The notes under the pieces are model-generated. The model searched no databases. It had not been told where the DNA came from and saw nothing but the letters and a program-made list of their open reading frames with translations. DNA of 64,000 bases from an uncultured Aquimarina sp. Its GTDB lineage: Bacteria > Bacteroidota > Bacteroidia > Flavobacteriales > Flavobacteriaceae. The position numbers and the translations under genes are program-made. Location: contig CANNBP010000005.1 of NCBI GenBank assembly GCA_947502885.1, positions 62,001 through 126,000 on the forward strand, in the 5' to 3' direction. Shown here piece after piece: positions 7,598-16,735 of this stretch. The stretch's first letter is position 1. The number at the start of each line of letters is the position of its first letter.

Positions 7598-9023
7598 AGT
7601 ATTAGATTCAGGATTTGATATAAATCACGAAGATCTAAAAGATAATATATGGGTTAATAAGGATGAGAATCCTAATAACAATATCGATGACGATAAAAAC
7701 GGGTATATTGATGATATACATGGATGGAATTTCCTTGGGAATAAAAATGGAGAAAATATAATTTATAGTAATTTTGAATTTGTAAGATTTATAAGAAAAT
7801 ACAAACCTTATTTTAAAGATAGAGATACTACAAATTTCTCAATTAACGATAGAGAACTGTTTAAAACATATAAAAAAGCTTTAATAGATTATAAATCTAA
7901 TATTACGGAATTAGAAGACGATAAAAAGTATATTGTAAAATTTGAAAGGGATCAAAATAAAGCTAAACAGGTATTGCTAAACTATTTTCCTGACGGAAAT
8001 TATACCGTGGAAGACATTTACAAGATTGATGTAAAAGGAGATGAAGAATTAAAGAAACATTTAATTAATCGGATTAAGGCATTATATCATAATCTAGATG
8101 ACTTATGGATTATGAGCTTCAAAAAAGATATTACATCTAGAGAAAACTATAAATTAGACCTAAAATACGATAGTAGACAAATCATAGAAGATAATCTAGA
8201 AAATATTAATAATAAATACTATGGTAACAATGATATAATTGGAGATCTCACCATTGAATCTCATGGAACTAATGTATCAGGACTAATTGCGGCTAATAGA
8301 AATAATGACATTGGGATTAAAGGAATCTCCAATAACATTAAAATCATGCCCCTTAGGGTAATTCCTCAAGGAGACGAATATGACAAAGATATTGCTCTTG
8401 CTATGAGGTACGCTGTTGATAATGGTGCTAAAATCATAAATATGAGTTTTGGCAAGGAATATTCTATGAATACTAAACTTGTATTGGATGCAATTAAATA
8501 TGCAGATAAAAATCATGTATTAATTGTGAGTGCTGCGGGAAATGAAGCATTAGACATTGATGTTAATAATTATTATCCCAATGATTGTATTTTAAATACT
8601 AAAACAGAGGTTGCTAATAACTTTATAAAAGTAGGATCAACTTCACATAATCTAGATAATACTATCTACTCTTCCTTTTCTAATTATGGGAAAATGAATG
8701 TAGATCTTTTTGCACCAGGTGATAATATACATACCACATCACCCAAAAATAAGTATGAAACTAACGGAGGTACATCTTTTTCATCTCCTATAGTTTCTGG
8801 AATTGCGGCACTTACTTGGTCTCATTATCCTAAAATAACTGTTTCAGAAATGAAGAAAATTCTTATACAATCGGGAAACTCTTATAATATTGAAGTAGAA
8901 ATCGAACAACAAGATGGTACGAAAAAAATGGTTCCTTTTTCAGAATTGTCAAAATCAGGTAAAATTGTTAATGCCTATAATGCTTTACTTATGGCAGAAG
9001 AAATTAATAAAGGTAAGGAGTAA
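7386..9023 (+). CDS. Subtilisin-like secreted peptidase (S8), copy 1
   Basis: 545 residues; MTQILKKVW at codon 7 is an equally good start. The signal peptide ends near THAQ. The catalytic triad is Asp74 (VAVLDSGFD), His293 (SHGTNVSGL) and Ser464 (GGTSFSSPIVSG), with the oxyanion Asn in SAAGNE. An insert of about 200 charged residues separates the Asp and His motifs, much longer than in classical subtilisins. An Asp-rich NNIDDDKNGYIDD stretch (about residues 98-112) looks like a calcium-binding loop. It lies 24 bp downstream of the oligopeptidase, so the pair is probably cotranscribed and may act sequentially on extracellular protein. There is no T9SS tail. Confidence 0.92.
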   Translation: MYKTIQMTQILKKVWVVLVLTSFITHAQDATISNDLWHHQDLKEDSIPGVSLNKAYKELLKDKKGQEIIVAVLDSGFDINHEDLKDNIWVNKDENPNNNIDDDKNGYIDDIHGWNFLGNKNGENIIYSNFEFVRFIRKYKPYFKDRDTTNFSINDRELFKTYKKALIDYKSNITELEDDKKYIVKFERDQNKAKQVLLNYFPDGNYTVEDIYKIDVKGDEELKKHLINRIKALYHNLDDLWIMSFKKDITSRENYKLDLKYDSRQIIEDNLENINNKYYGNNDIIGDLTIESHGTNVSGLIAANRNNDIGIKGISNNIKIMPLRVIPQGDEYDKDIALAMRYAVDNGAKIINMSFGKEYSMNTKLVLDAIKYADKNHVLIVSAAGNEALDIDVNNYYPNDCILNTKTEVANNFIKVGSTSHNLDNTIYSSFSNYGKMNVDLFAPGDNIHTTSPKNKYETNGGTSFSSPIVSGIAALTWSHYPKITVSEMKKILIQSGNSYNIEVEIEQQDGTKKMVPFSELSKSGKIVNAYNALLMAEEINKGKE

Positions 9024-9243
9024 ATTAAATTAATATCTTTGAGACTTCCTACCCAAGTTTTGTTACCCGTAATAAATAATGTGTATTATTATTTAAACAT
9101 TTCTAATGAATAAATTTATTATTATACTAGCACTTAGTTTGTTTTTGTTTTCATGTAAACAAACGCCAAAGTTTGCATATCCACAGATTGATCAACAAGT
9201 AACGGTTAATGAATATCATGGTCAAAAAATAGAAGATCCTTAT
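8922..9243 (+). repeat. Array repeat R1, copy 2
   Basis: Partner of 5006-5327. It joins the 3' end of S8 copy 1 to the 5' end of oligopeptidase copy 2. Confidence 0.9.
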
Positions 9244-11292
9244 AGGAATTTGGAGAATTTAAAGGATTCAACTGTGATTTCTTGGCTCAAAGCTCAAAAT
9301 AATCTTAGTGATAGTGTTTTAGAAAAAATCCCTAATCGCAATAAAATAGTTGAAAAACAAAAGCAATTTGATCAAGAAAACGCATTCTCTGTATGGAGTT
9401 TAAGAGAAACATATAATGGTCAGTTTTTTTTCTTAAAGCAAACAGCTGAGGAAGATTCCCCTAAATTATACTACAAAAAAAGTTTACAATCTCCAGAAAC
9501 ATTGCTTTTTGATTCTAATAGCATAAAGGCTATTAATTTAGATGGAAATTATTTTATAGACTATATAAAACCAAACTGGAAAGGAGAAAAAATAGCTATT
9601 GGGTTGTCAAAAGAAAATGATGATATGTCAAAAATTATTGTTATTGATGTTTCATCCAAAGAAGTAATTTCTGATGTATTGAGTAATTTTGTACCAAGTA
9701 TAGGAGGCATTCAATGGTTACCCAACGATACGGGGCTCACTTATGTATATCATCCTAATATTAATCCACAAGATCCTAATTATGGATTAAACACTAAGTC
9801 AGTAGTATATAACATAAATAAAAACCCTAGTGTCCAAAGAGAATTTTTTTCGCAATCAAATAATCCAGAAGTAATACTTAATCCAGAAGATTTCCCTAAA
9901 GTATATGTATATCAAGGTTACCATAAATATATTTTTGGACAAGTAAGTGGAGTTTCTAGATTTAAAGATCTTTATTATAAAAGTAGTGAGAGTATAGAGT
10001 CAACTAATACTCCTTGGAAAAAACTATATGATAAATCAGATATGGTTAAGCAAATTGCCTTAAATAATGACACTATTATTTTTCTAACCGCAAAAAATGC
10101 TTCCAATTTTAAGATTTGTAAGACAAATATATTAAAACCAGATTTTAAAAATCCAGAAATTATTATTCCAGAATCTAAAGAAACTGTAATAACAGATATT
10201 GCAGTAAATGATACTGGTCTTTATTATGTGAAATTGCGAAATGGAGTTGAAGCAAAACTGTATCACTTTAATGGGAAAAAAGAAGAAGAAATAAAATTGC
10301 CTAGACCATCTGGAAATGTTGCTATTGTTTCAAAAGGGTATAAACACCCCAACCTTACAGTATATTCTGAAGGCTGGTTGCAAGAAGGAACTCTTTATGA
10401 ATATAATACCGATAATCATGAATTTGTGAATCATCAAATTATTCCTACGATGAATCATCCAGAGTTTGAAAGTTTAGTCGTAAAAGAAATTGAGGTCGAA
10501 TCACATGATGGAGCCATGGTTCCTTTATCCATTATTCATAAAAAAGATATCAAAATGAATGGTGAAAACCCAACTCTATTTACCGGTTATGGCTCATATG
10601 GAGAACCAGGTACTCCTTTTTTCTCGTCAAATTTTCTTACGTGGGTAAATGAAGGAGGTATTTTAGCAATAGCCCATGTTAGAGGTGGAGGTGAAAAAGG
10701 AGATGATTGGTATAGAGGTGGATTTAAAGAAAATAAACCCAATACCTGGAAAGATATTATCTCTTGTACAGAGTTTATGATCAAAAAAGGATATACAAAT
10801 TCCTTAAAATCCTCTATAATGGGTTCTAGTGCCGGAGGAATTATGGCAGGTCGCGCAGTTATAGAACGTCCAGATCTATACAACGCTTTACTTTTAATAT
10901 CGCCTGCTATGAATATGGTAAGGTCAGAAATACAACCAAACGGTCCAAATAGTATTAAGGAATTTGGCACTGTAAAAAAGGAGAATGAATTTAAGGCTCT
11001 ACTAGAAATGGATTCCTATCATAACATTAAACAAGGCGTTAAGTATCCTGCAACTTTGGTTACTGCGGGTTACAATGATGGCAGCGTTGTAGCATGGGAT
11101 TCTTCAAAATTTGTAGCACAATTACAATCATGTAGCACTAACGACACAGCTCCAATTTTGTTTTCTATAGATTTTGATGGAGGTCATAGTGGTATGAATT
11201 TATCTATGGACGGTGTTTATAAATTATACGCGGACATGTTTTCTTTCGCCCTTTGGCAAACCGGTCATCCCGATTATCAACCAAAAAATTAA
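9106..11292 (+). CDS. Prolyl oligopeptidase family lipoprotein (S9A), copy 2
   Basis: 728 residues, same plan as the gene at 5190: lipobox LFSC, propeller, hydrolase domain. The triad is Ser575 (MGSSAGGIM), Asp658 (AGYNDGSV) and His694 (FDGGHSGM), so it is predicted active. Between codons of about 47 and 715 it differs strongly from copy 1, while the ends are almost the same DNA. The substrate surface therefore differs under an identical export signal. Followed after 24 bp by S8 copy 2. Confidence 0.93.
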   Translation: MNKFIIILALSLFLFSCKQTPKFAYPQIDQQVTVNEYHGQKIEDPYRNLENLKDSTVISWLKAQNNLSDSVLEKIPNRNKIVEKQKQFDQENAFSVWSLRETYNGQFFFLKQTAEEDSPKLYYKKSLQSPETLLFDSNSIKAINLDGNYFIDYIKPNWKGEKIAIGLSKENDDMSKIIVIDVSSKEVISDVLSNFVPSIGGIQWLPNDTGLTYVYHPNINPQDPNYGLNTKSVVYNINKNPSVQREFFSQSNNPEVILNPEDFPKVYVYQGYHKYIFGQVSGVSRFKDLYYKSSESIESTNTPWKKLYDKSDMVKQIALNNDTIIFLTAKNASNFKICKTNILKPDFKNPEIIIPESKETVITDIAVNDTGLYYVKLRNGVEAKLYHFNGKKEEEIKLPRPSGNVAIVSKGYKHPNLTVYSEGWLQEGTLYEYNTDNHEFVNHQIIPTMNHPEFESLVVKEIEVESHDGAMVPLSIIHKKDIKMNGENPTLFTGYGSYGEPGTPFFSSNFLTWVNEGGILAIAHVRGGGEKGDDWYRGGFKENKPNTWKDIISCTEFMIKKGYTNSLKSSIMGSSAGGIMAGRAVIERPDLYNALLLISPAMNMVRSEIQPNGPNSIKEFGTVKKENEFKALLEMDSYHNIKQGVKYPATLVTAGYNDGSVVAWDSSKFVAQLQSCSTNDTAPILFSIDFDGGHSGMNLSMDGVYKLYADMFSFALWQTGHPDYQPKN

Positions 11293-11528
11293 AAACCAAA
11301 ACAAACCTACTATTTCATGTATAAAACCATACAAATGACTCAAATTCTAAAAAAAGTTTGGGTCGTGTTAGTATTGACTTCTTTTATAACACATGCGCAG
11401 GATGCTACTATTTCTAATGATCTTTGGCATCATCAAGACCTAAAAGAAGATTCTATCCCAGGTGTAAGCCTTAATAAGGCCTATAAAGAACTGCTAAAAG
11501 ATAAAAAAGGCCAAGAAATTATTGTAGC
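11249..11528 (+). repeat. Array repeat R2, copy 2
   Basis: Partner of 7318-7597. It joins the 3' end of oligopeptidase copy 2 to the 5' end of S8 copy 2. Confidence 0.9.
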
Positions 11529-12948
11529 CGTTATAGATACCGAAGTCGACATCAACCATGAAGATTTAAAAGATCAAATCTGGAGTAACCCAAAAGAAAT
11601 ACCCAATAATGGTATTGATGATGATAACAATGGGTATATCGATGATATACATGGTTGGAATTTTATCGGAAACAATAAGGGAGAAAATGTAATCTATGCT
11701 AATGTAGAGACTACCCGAATTCTTAGAACCTATAAAAATAAGTTTGAAGGTAAAACGATAGAGCAAATTGATCCAAAGGATACTATAGCTTATATTGACT
11801 ATAGTAGGGCAAAGGAAAGGTTTAAGGTACAATTAAAAAAAGCCACGGAGGATAAAGAGTATGGTGAAAATATGTTTAAAAAAATACAAGAAGCAAAAAA
11901 GGAACTAGTAAATTATTTTCCTAATGAAGCATATACCAAAGAAAACCTAAGTAAGATTGATACTTCTAATACAGATTTAAAGCCGCATATTGCCATTATG
12001 AGTCAATTAATAGCTCAAAACACTAAAGATGAAGAGTTAAGGGAGTACCTAAAACTATTAGATGCACCTTTTAAATATTATCTTAACACAGAATATAACG
12101 AGCGTAGTCTTATAGATGATAACCCTGCCGATATTTCTGATACCAATTATGGTAACAATAATGTTACCGGTAACCTAAAAGAACTCTATCATGGTACTTT
12201 AGTATCAGGCGTTATTGCAGCAACTCGAGGAAATCAGATTGGTATCGACGGGTTTTCTAATCAAATACAATTAATGCCTTTATGTATTTCTGCCAACGGA
12301 GATGAGCATGACAAAGACATAGCACTAGCAATACGCTATGCCGTAGATAATGGAGCTAAAGTTATCAATATGAGTTCTGGCAAGAATTTTTCATTACATG
12401 AAAGTTGGGTAAATGATGCATTAACCTATGCAGCCAAAAAAGATGTACTTTTTATTAGTGCTGCTGGTAATGATTATCTTAATTTAGATCAGAGGAATAG
12501 TTATCCTAATGATCAATTATTTGATGGATTAGAACGTGTGAATAATTGTATGTTGATAGGAGGATCAAGTAAAAAAATAAATAAAAAATTAAGTGTTTCT
12601 TTTTCTAATTATGGTAAATCATCGGTAGATCTTTTTGCTCCGGGTATACATATTACAACTACAGCAAGGTTTAATAAATATGAAAAAGTTAGAGGTACTT
12701 CTTATGCTGCTCCAATCGTTTCGGGTATAGCTGCTTTAATTAGATCGCATTATCCCAGCATATCTGCCTCTCAAGTAAAACAAATTTTGATGGATTCTGG
12801 TATATCTTATGACATTAAGGTTCGTTTAATACAAGAAGATCGCACTAAAAAAATGGTTCCTTTTTCAGAACTATCAAAATCTGGTAAAATCGTTAATGCC
12901 TATAATGCTTTGCTTATGGCAGAAGAAGTTGCTAAGAGAAAGAAATAA
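11317..12948 (+). CDS. Subtilisin-like secreted peptidase (S8), copy 2
   Basis: 543 residues with the same signal peptide and first 70 residues as S8 copy 1. His292 (YHGTLVSGV), Ser462 (RGTSYAAPIVSG) and the Asn of SAAGND are present. The Asp74 motif reads VAVIDTEVD, with Glu replacing the nearly invariant Gly after D-T. The Asp is kept, so activity is possible but could be reduced or altered. The long charged insert between Asp and His is diverged from copy 1. The C-terminal block KMVPFSELSKSGKIVNAYNA is shared by all copies. Confidence 0.9.
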   Translation: MYKTIQMTQILKKVWVVLVLTSFITHAQDATISNDLWHHQDLKEDSIPGVSLNKAYKELLKDKKGQEIIVAVIDTEVDINHEDLKDQIWSNPKEIPNNGIDDDNNGYIDDIHGWNFIGNNKGENVIYANVETTRILRTYKNKFEGKTIEQIDPKDTIAYIDYSRAKERFKVQLKKATEDKEYGENMFKKIQEAKKELVNYFPNEAYTKENLSKIDTSNTDLKPHIAIMSQLIAQNTKDEELREYLKLLDAPFKYYLNTEYNERSLIDDNPADISDTNYGNNNVTGNLKELYHGTLVSGVIAATRGNQIGIDGFSNQIQLMPLCISANGDEHDKDIALAIRYAVDNGAKVINMSSGKNFSLHESWVNDALTYAAKKDVLFISAAGNDYLNLDQRNSYPNDQLFDGLERVNNCMLIGGSSKKINKKLSVSFSNYGKSSVDLFAPGIHITTTARFNKYEKVRGTSYAAPIVSGIAALIRSHYPSISASQVKQILMDSGISYDIKVRLIQEDRTKKMVPFSELSKSGKIVNAYNALLMAEEVAKRKK

Positions 12949-13045
12949 GGATATAATTTTCTATATTTGAAATCTCCTCCCTTAATATATTGCATTTTTT
13001 TACTAGTGTAACCAAGGTCAAAAAATACCTTATTAAAATTAATTA

Positions 13046-14689
13046 ATGAAACCTTTTCTTTCTCTACTATTGTTTTACTTTTCGATTTCCTGTTTTGCAC
13101 AAAACACACCTTCCTTTTCTAAGGATATTGTTGTTGTAGGTTATACAGAAAAAAAACTTCAGGATTCAATAATACAAACTTGGCAACATAAAGATATTGT
13201 TTTAGACACTATACCTGGTGTAAGTACAGACAAAGCATATAATAACCTCTTATCAAAACGAGGAGACACCATTATTGTCGCGGTTATTGATACCGGAATA
13301 GATATTGAACATGAGGACCTTAAAGAACAAATCTGGAACAACCCTAAAGAAACAGCAAATAATGGTATTGATGATGATGGTAATGGATATATTGATGATA
13401 TACATGGTTGGAATTTTTTAGGTAACAAAAAAGGCATAAATATATATTATGCAAGAAGTGAATACGTAAGAGTATTGGCCGATAAAGGGTACTTAACCAA
13501 GAAAGGCTTATTAGTTCCTAAAGAAGAGACCGATTCTATTCTTTTGAAAGCAGCAGAATTTTATACTAAGGCCAAAAAGAAGTTAGAAAAAAACAAAGAG
13601 TTTGTTGCGAAACAAAAGATTGATTATAAAAAAATTAATACGCAATTAAAAAGTTATTTTCCTAACAATGAATATTCTCTAGAAAAGCTAAAAACAATAG
13701 ATACTATTCAACATCCTAAACTAAAATATGTGGTCAAAAAACTCAGTAGATTTCTTAAATACGAAGTGACTCCTGAATGGTTAGAAGAATACGAAAATGA
13801 TAATAAGGTTAGAGAGAATTATAATCTAAATCATTCTTATGACGATAGAAAATTAGTTGGAGATAATCTTCAAAATATAAAAGATACAAACTACGGTAAT
13901 AACAATGTTATTGGGGATAATAATATAGATAGTCATGGTACTATGGTTGCGGGCATTATCAGTGCCTCAAGAAATAATAAAACAGGTATAAAAGGTATTG
14001 CCGATAAGGCACGAATCATGGCATTGAGAGCAGTTCCTCTTGGGGATGAGTATGATAAAGATATTGCTCTTGCAATAAGATATGCAGTAGATAATGGCGC
14101 TAAAATAATAAACATGAGTTTTGGAAAGTCTTTCTCTCCAGATTATAAATTGGTTATTGATGCCATAGTATATGCTGCAAAAAATGATGTCTTAATTATT
14201 CATGGATCAGGTAATGACAGTAACAATATTGATTTAGAGACATTTTACCCTATGGATTATGATGAAAATAGTAAAGAGGTTTCTCAAAATTTTATTAACG
14301 TAGGTGCTTTAAATTATAAATTAAACAGAAAATTTCCTGCCTACTTTTCTAATTATGGTAAAAATAATGTAGATGTTTTTGCCCCCGGATATGAACTCTA
14401 TACCACATTGCCAAAAAATAAATATGTATCTGCAAATGGTACATCATTTGCGGCTCCTATAGTATCAGGAATTGCAGCCTTGATTAGATCTAGATACCCA
14501 AATCTTACGGCGCCAGAAGTTAAAAACATAATTATTAACTCAGGAAATAGTTATAATCTCAGTGTTACAATCCCCGGTAAAAGAAAAGATTCAAAAGTTC
14601 TCTTTTCAGAATTATCAAAATCGGGTAAAATTGTTAATGCCTATAATGCTTTACTTATGGCCGAAGAGATTGCTAAAGGTAAGAATTAG
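13046..14689 (+). CDS. Subtilisin-like secreted peptidase (S8), copy 3
   Basis: 547 residues. The signal peptide (FLSLLLFYFSISCFAQ) is unrelated to that of copies 1 and 2, and no oligopeptidase precedes it; the spacer to the previous gene is 97 bp. The triad is canonical: Asp82 (VIDTGID), His297 (SHGTMVAGI) and Ser467 (NGTSFAAPIVSG). The long insert between Asp and His and the C-terminal SELSKSGKIVNAYNALL block are kept. It is the right-hand end of the array. Confidence 0.92.
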   Translation: MKPFLSLLLFYFSISCFAQNTPSFSKDIVVVGYTEKKLQDSIIQTWQHKDIVLDTIPGVSTDKAYNNLLSKRGDTIIVAVIDTGIDIEHEDLKEQIWNNPKETANNGIDDDGNGYIDDIHGWNFLGNKKGINIYYARSEYVRVLADKGYLTKKGLLVPKEETDSILLKAAEFYTKAKKKLEKNKEFVAKQKIDYKKINTQLKSYFPNNEYSLEKLKTIDTIQHPKLKYVVKKLSRFLKYEVTPEWLEEYENDNKVRENYNLNHSYDDRKLVGDNLQNIKDTNYGNNNVIGDNNIDSHGTMVAGIISASRNNKTGIKGIADKARIMALRAVPLGDEYDKDIALAIRYAVDNGAKIINMSFGKSFSPDYKLVIDAIVYAAKNDVLIIHGSGNDSNNIDLETFYPMDYDENSKEVSQNFINVGALNYKLNRKFPAYFSNYGKNNVDVFAPGYELYTTLPKNKYVSANGTSFAAPIVSGIAALIRSRYPNLTAPEVKNIIINSGNSYNLSVTIPGKRKDSKVLFSELSKSGKIVNAYNALLMAEEIAKGKN

Positions 14690-14809
14690 GCGAACTATCT
14701 CGCTAATTAAGATTCATTAAATAATTGCCAAAAAAAGTAAAAGTACACAATCGTTTATCCTTTAACTTTACTGTGGTATATTAATCTGGTCTGAGTGTTT
14801 TTTCTTTTT

Positions 14810-14905
14810 ATGATAGAAAAACATATAGATTTTGGGATGTTCTTTTCTGCTATATCCATTAGTATCTTGGCATTTTTATTTGTTTTAATAAGCAAATTGC
14901 ATTAA
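14810..14905 (+). CDS. Possible 31-residue single-span membrane peptide
   Basis: An ATG-started frame encodes a peptide with one hydrophobic helix (MFFSAISISILAFLFVLI) and charged ends, as in small membrane proteins. No homologue is recognised and codon evidence is weak at this length. It lies alone between the protease array and the six-Cys peptide gene. The rest of 14690-15029 shows no other feature. Confidence 0.25.
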   Translation: MIEKHIDFGMFFSAISISILAFLFVLISKLH

Positions 14906-15029
14906 AAGTCTAAGTTCGATATAACAGTATCAAATAAACTCTTGACAAGAAAAATGGTATTAAAATTAGGTTTTTACTTTATATTTAATCTATTCTTAAA
15001 AACTCAATTACTTTTAAAACCTAATTATT

Positions 15030-15242
15030 ATGAAAAAACTAAATCAATTAAAAAGTCAGTTTAGAGCATTAACTGTTTTAGAAAAAAAATCTGTCAAAGG
15101 ACAAGGTTCTAGTAGTTCGATTTGTCCTGATGAATGTAGTAATCATCGAGGGTTATGCCCCGGCACCACAAACCTTATTTGTAAAAAGGTAGCCATATGC
15201 TCGTTGGATGCCAAAAGGTATTGGAAATGCATCCCCAAGTAA
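15030..15242 (+). CDS. Six-cysteine bacteriocin-like peptide
   Basis: 70 residues. The leader (MKKLNQLKSQFRALTVLEKK) is basic and amphipathic and ends SVKGQG, a variant of the GG-type processing site. It is followed by a Ser-rich start and a core with six Cys (ICPDEC, GLCPG, LICKK, AICSL, WKCIP). Six Cys in about 40 residues suggests three disulfides in the exported form. No transporter or modification gene lies next to it. The leader differs from both other GG peptide classes in this window, so it is a third type. A secreted antimicrobial or signalling peptide is an inference. Confidence 0.65.
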   Translation: MKKLNQLKSQFRALTVLEKKSVKGQGSSSSICPDECSNHRGLCPGTTNLICKKVAICSLDAKRYWKCIPK

Positions 15243-15287
15243 GCATTTAAAGGATTTTTTACAAAGCTATCTTTAAGTTAACGTGGG

Positions 15288-15377
15288 TGAGTTCGATATA
15301 AGAAAATCGCGTCGGTTTGAGTGTTTTTGCCAAGCAAAAATGTATCGAAAACAAGCAATTTTCTTATATCGAACTCA
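15288..15377. repeat. Long-arm inverted repeat element
   Basis: TGAGTTCGATATAAGAAAAT at 15288-15307 and its exact reverse complement at 15358-15377 form 20-bp arms around a 50-base loop. Part of the arm (AAGTTCGATATAA) also appears at 14912-14924. Size and shape fit a non-autonomous repeat or a structured RNA, not a simple terminator. Confidence 0.7.
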
Positions 15378-15520
15378 TGTTTGTTTAAATTGTATATTCT
15401 TTTGACCTCAACCTCTACTACCATCACGGTTTGTTTTTTAGTAATGATTTATTCGCTTTTACTCAAAAAGCAGATCAATTAAAAACAAGGTTTTTTTATC
15501 TCCTTTATCAACATAAAGCA

Positions 15521-15580
15521 GTCAACTACCTAGCGAGGTAAGCCTATAGAGCATTAGACACCACAATATGGATTAAAATC
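15521..15580. repeat. Dispersed repeat family 2, copy 1
   Basis: GTCAACTACCT, a GCGAGGTAAGCCT segment and CCACAATATGGATTAAAAT occur in the same order as in 52139-52243, where a longer version reads GTCAACTACCTCGG ... CGAGGCAAGCCTCG ... CCACAATGTGGATTAAAAT. This copy is shortened. The rest of 15243-15657 outside this and the inverted repeat is featureless. Confidence 0.6.
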
Positions 15581-15657
15581 ATATTTTTGAGTAACAAATC
15601 ATTCTCTTAAGACACTTACTTATAAAACTCATCTTGACTTTTTCTATTTCCTAAAAA

Positions 15658-16062
15658 ATGACAAAACACATATTACTTCTTTTTTTGATGGTAACATTAG
15701 GTTGTGGAGGTAGTTGTACAAATACAAAAAAACACTTTACTAATCCAGATTGGATATTAGGGGTATGGGATATTACCGACACAGAAGAAGCAAGAATATT
15801 TGAAACCTTTATATTTACACAAGATAGCTGTATTGGGGTTAGTTACTCTGGTAGCAAGCATGATCTTTTAAAATCAAAACAGAAAAAGGGATTCACTGTT
15901 ACACAACATGTAAAAAGCGCTACTCAATTTGAAATCAAATTGACATCTGAAGATGGAAAAGAGGTAAACACAGCTATTTTTACCAAGGTTTCTGATACAG
16001 AAATCATATATTCAAATAACAAATTAAACATTTCAAATACCAGATATTTGAAAAGAGAATAA
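15658..16062 (+). CDS. Small lipoprotein, lipocalin-like
   Basis: 134 residues. The lipoprotein signal MTKHILLLFLMVTLGC is followed by NPDWILGVWDI, a pattern common at the start of lipocalin-like or META-like beta-barrel lipoproteins of flavobacteria, then alternating strands ending ISNTRYLKR. Probably in the periplasm, anchored to a membrane. Followed by a membrane protein after 12 bp and another lipoprotein after that, so it heads a three-gene unit. No function can be assigned. Confidence 0.7.
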   Translation: MTKHILLLFLMVTLGCGGSCTNTKKHFTNPDWILGVWDITDTEEARIFETFIFTQDSCIGVSYSGSKHDLLKSKQKKGFTVTQHVKSATQFEIKLTSEDGKEVNTAIFTKVSDTEIIYSNNKLNISNTRYLKRE

Positions 16063-16074
16063 AACCATTTAACT

Positions 16075-16380
16075 ATGATAGGACCATGGCAAGCACTGCT
16101 ACTTTTATTTTTTCTATTTCCTTTATATTTAGTTTTTTATAAACGAAATATTCCCGAACATCCAATACCTGTTTTTGCAAAAATAGTATTGATTTTTCCG
16201 TCTATCACCTGGGTTGGAATAGCTATTAGCCTTTATATTATGTATAGAAAAAAAGGAGTAGTTGACAATAAAACATATAAGTTTGATAAATCAACCAGAA
16301 ATTACGGAAAGTTTTTATTGGTCTTCAGCCTCATCTGTGTGTCATTAACAATGATCTATAAAACTCTAATAGTGCACTAA
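16075..16380 (+). CDS. Small membrane protein
   Basis: 101 residues with three hydrophobic spans (about 6-22, 34-55 and 79-97) and basic loops. No family recognised. It sits between two lipoprotein genes with gaps of 12 and 4 bp, implying cotranscription and possibly a shared envelope role. Confidence 0.65.
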   Translation: MIGPWQALLLLFFLFPLYLVFYKRNIPEHPIPVFAKIVLIFPSITWVGIAISLYIMYRKKGVVDNKTYKFDKSTRNYGKFLLVFSLICVSLTMIYKTLIVH

Positions 16381-16384
16381 AAAA

Positions 16385-16663
16385 ATGGATACTAAAAGTA
16401 AAACAAAAGAGATAAATATAAACCTATTGGGCTTATGCGCAGTATTGATTTTACTTTCTAATAGTTGTACAAATAAAAAAAGCAATCAAAGCGTCACAAA
16501 ATCATCTACTTCAAATACTAAAATAGTTAATCAAAACAACCTCGAAGTTGAAGAGAAGTATATAGATTCTATAAATCTTTTGTTAGATAGTATTTCTAAC
16601 AAATTTAAAAGAGAGCATGATTATAAAATCGGACCAGTTATTCGCGATACAATTAAACTATAA
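16385..16663 (+). CDS. Small lipoprotein
   Basis: 92 residues. A charged N-terminus is followed by the hydrophobic stretch LLGLCAVLILLSNSC with a plausible lipobox (lipidated Cys near residue 28), a Ser/Thr/Asn-rich linker and an acidic helical end. Third gene of the 15658-16663 unit. No function recognised. Confidence 0.6.
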   Translation: MDTKSKTKEININLLGLCAVLILLSNSCTNKKSNQSVTKSSTSNTKIVNQNNLEVEEKYIDSINLLLDSISNKFKREHDYKIGPVIRDTIKL

Positions 16664-16735
16664 ATAGGTCTAAATGTATCGATCTAAATAGTAGATAAAA
16701 AGCTAACTAAAGTTTTATACTTGCATTTTCTTTAC

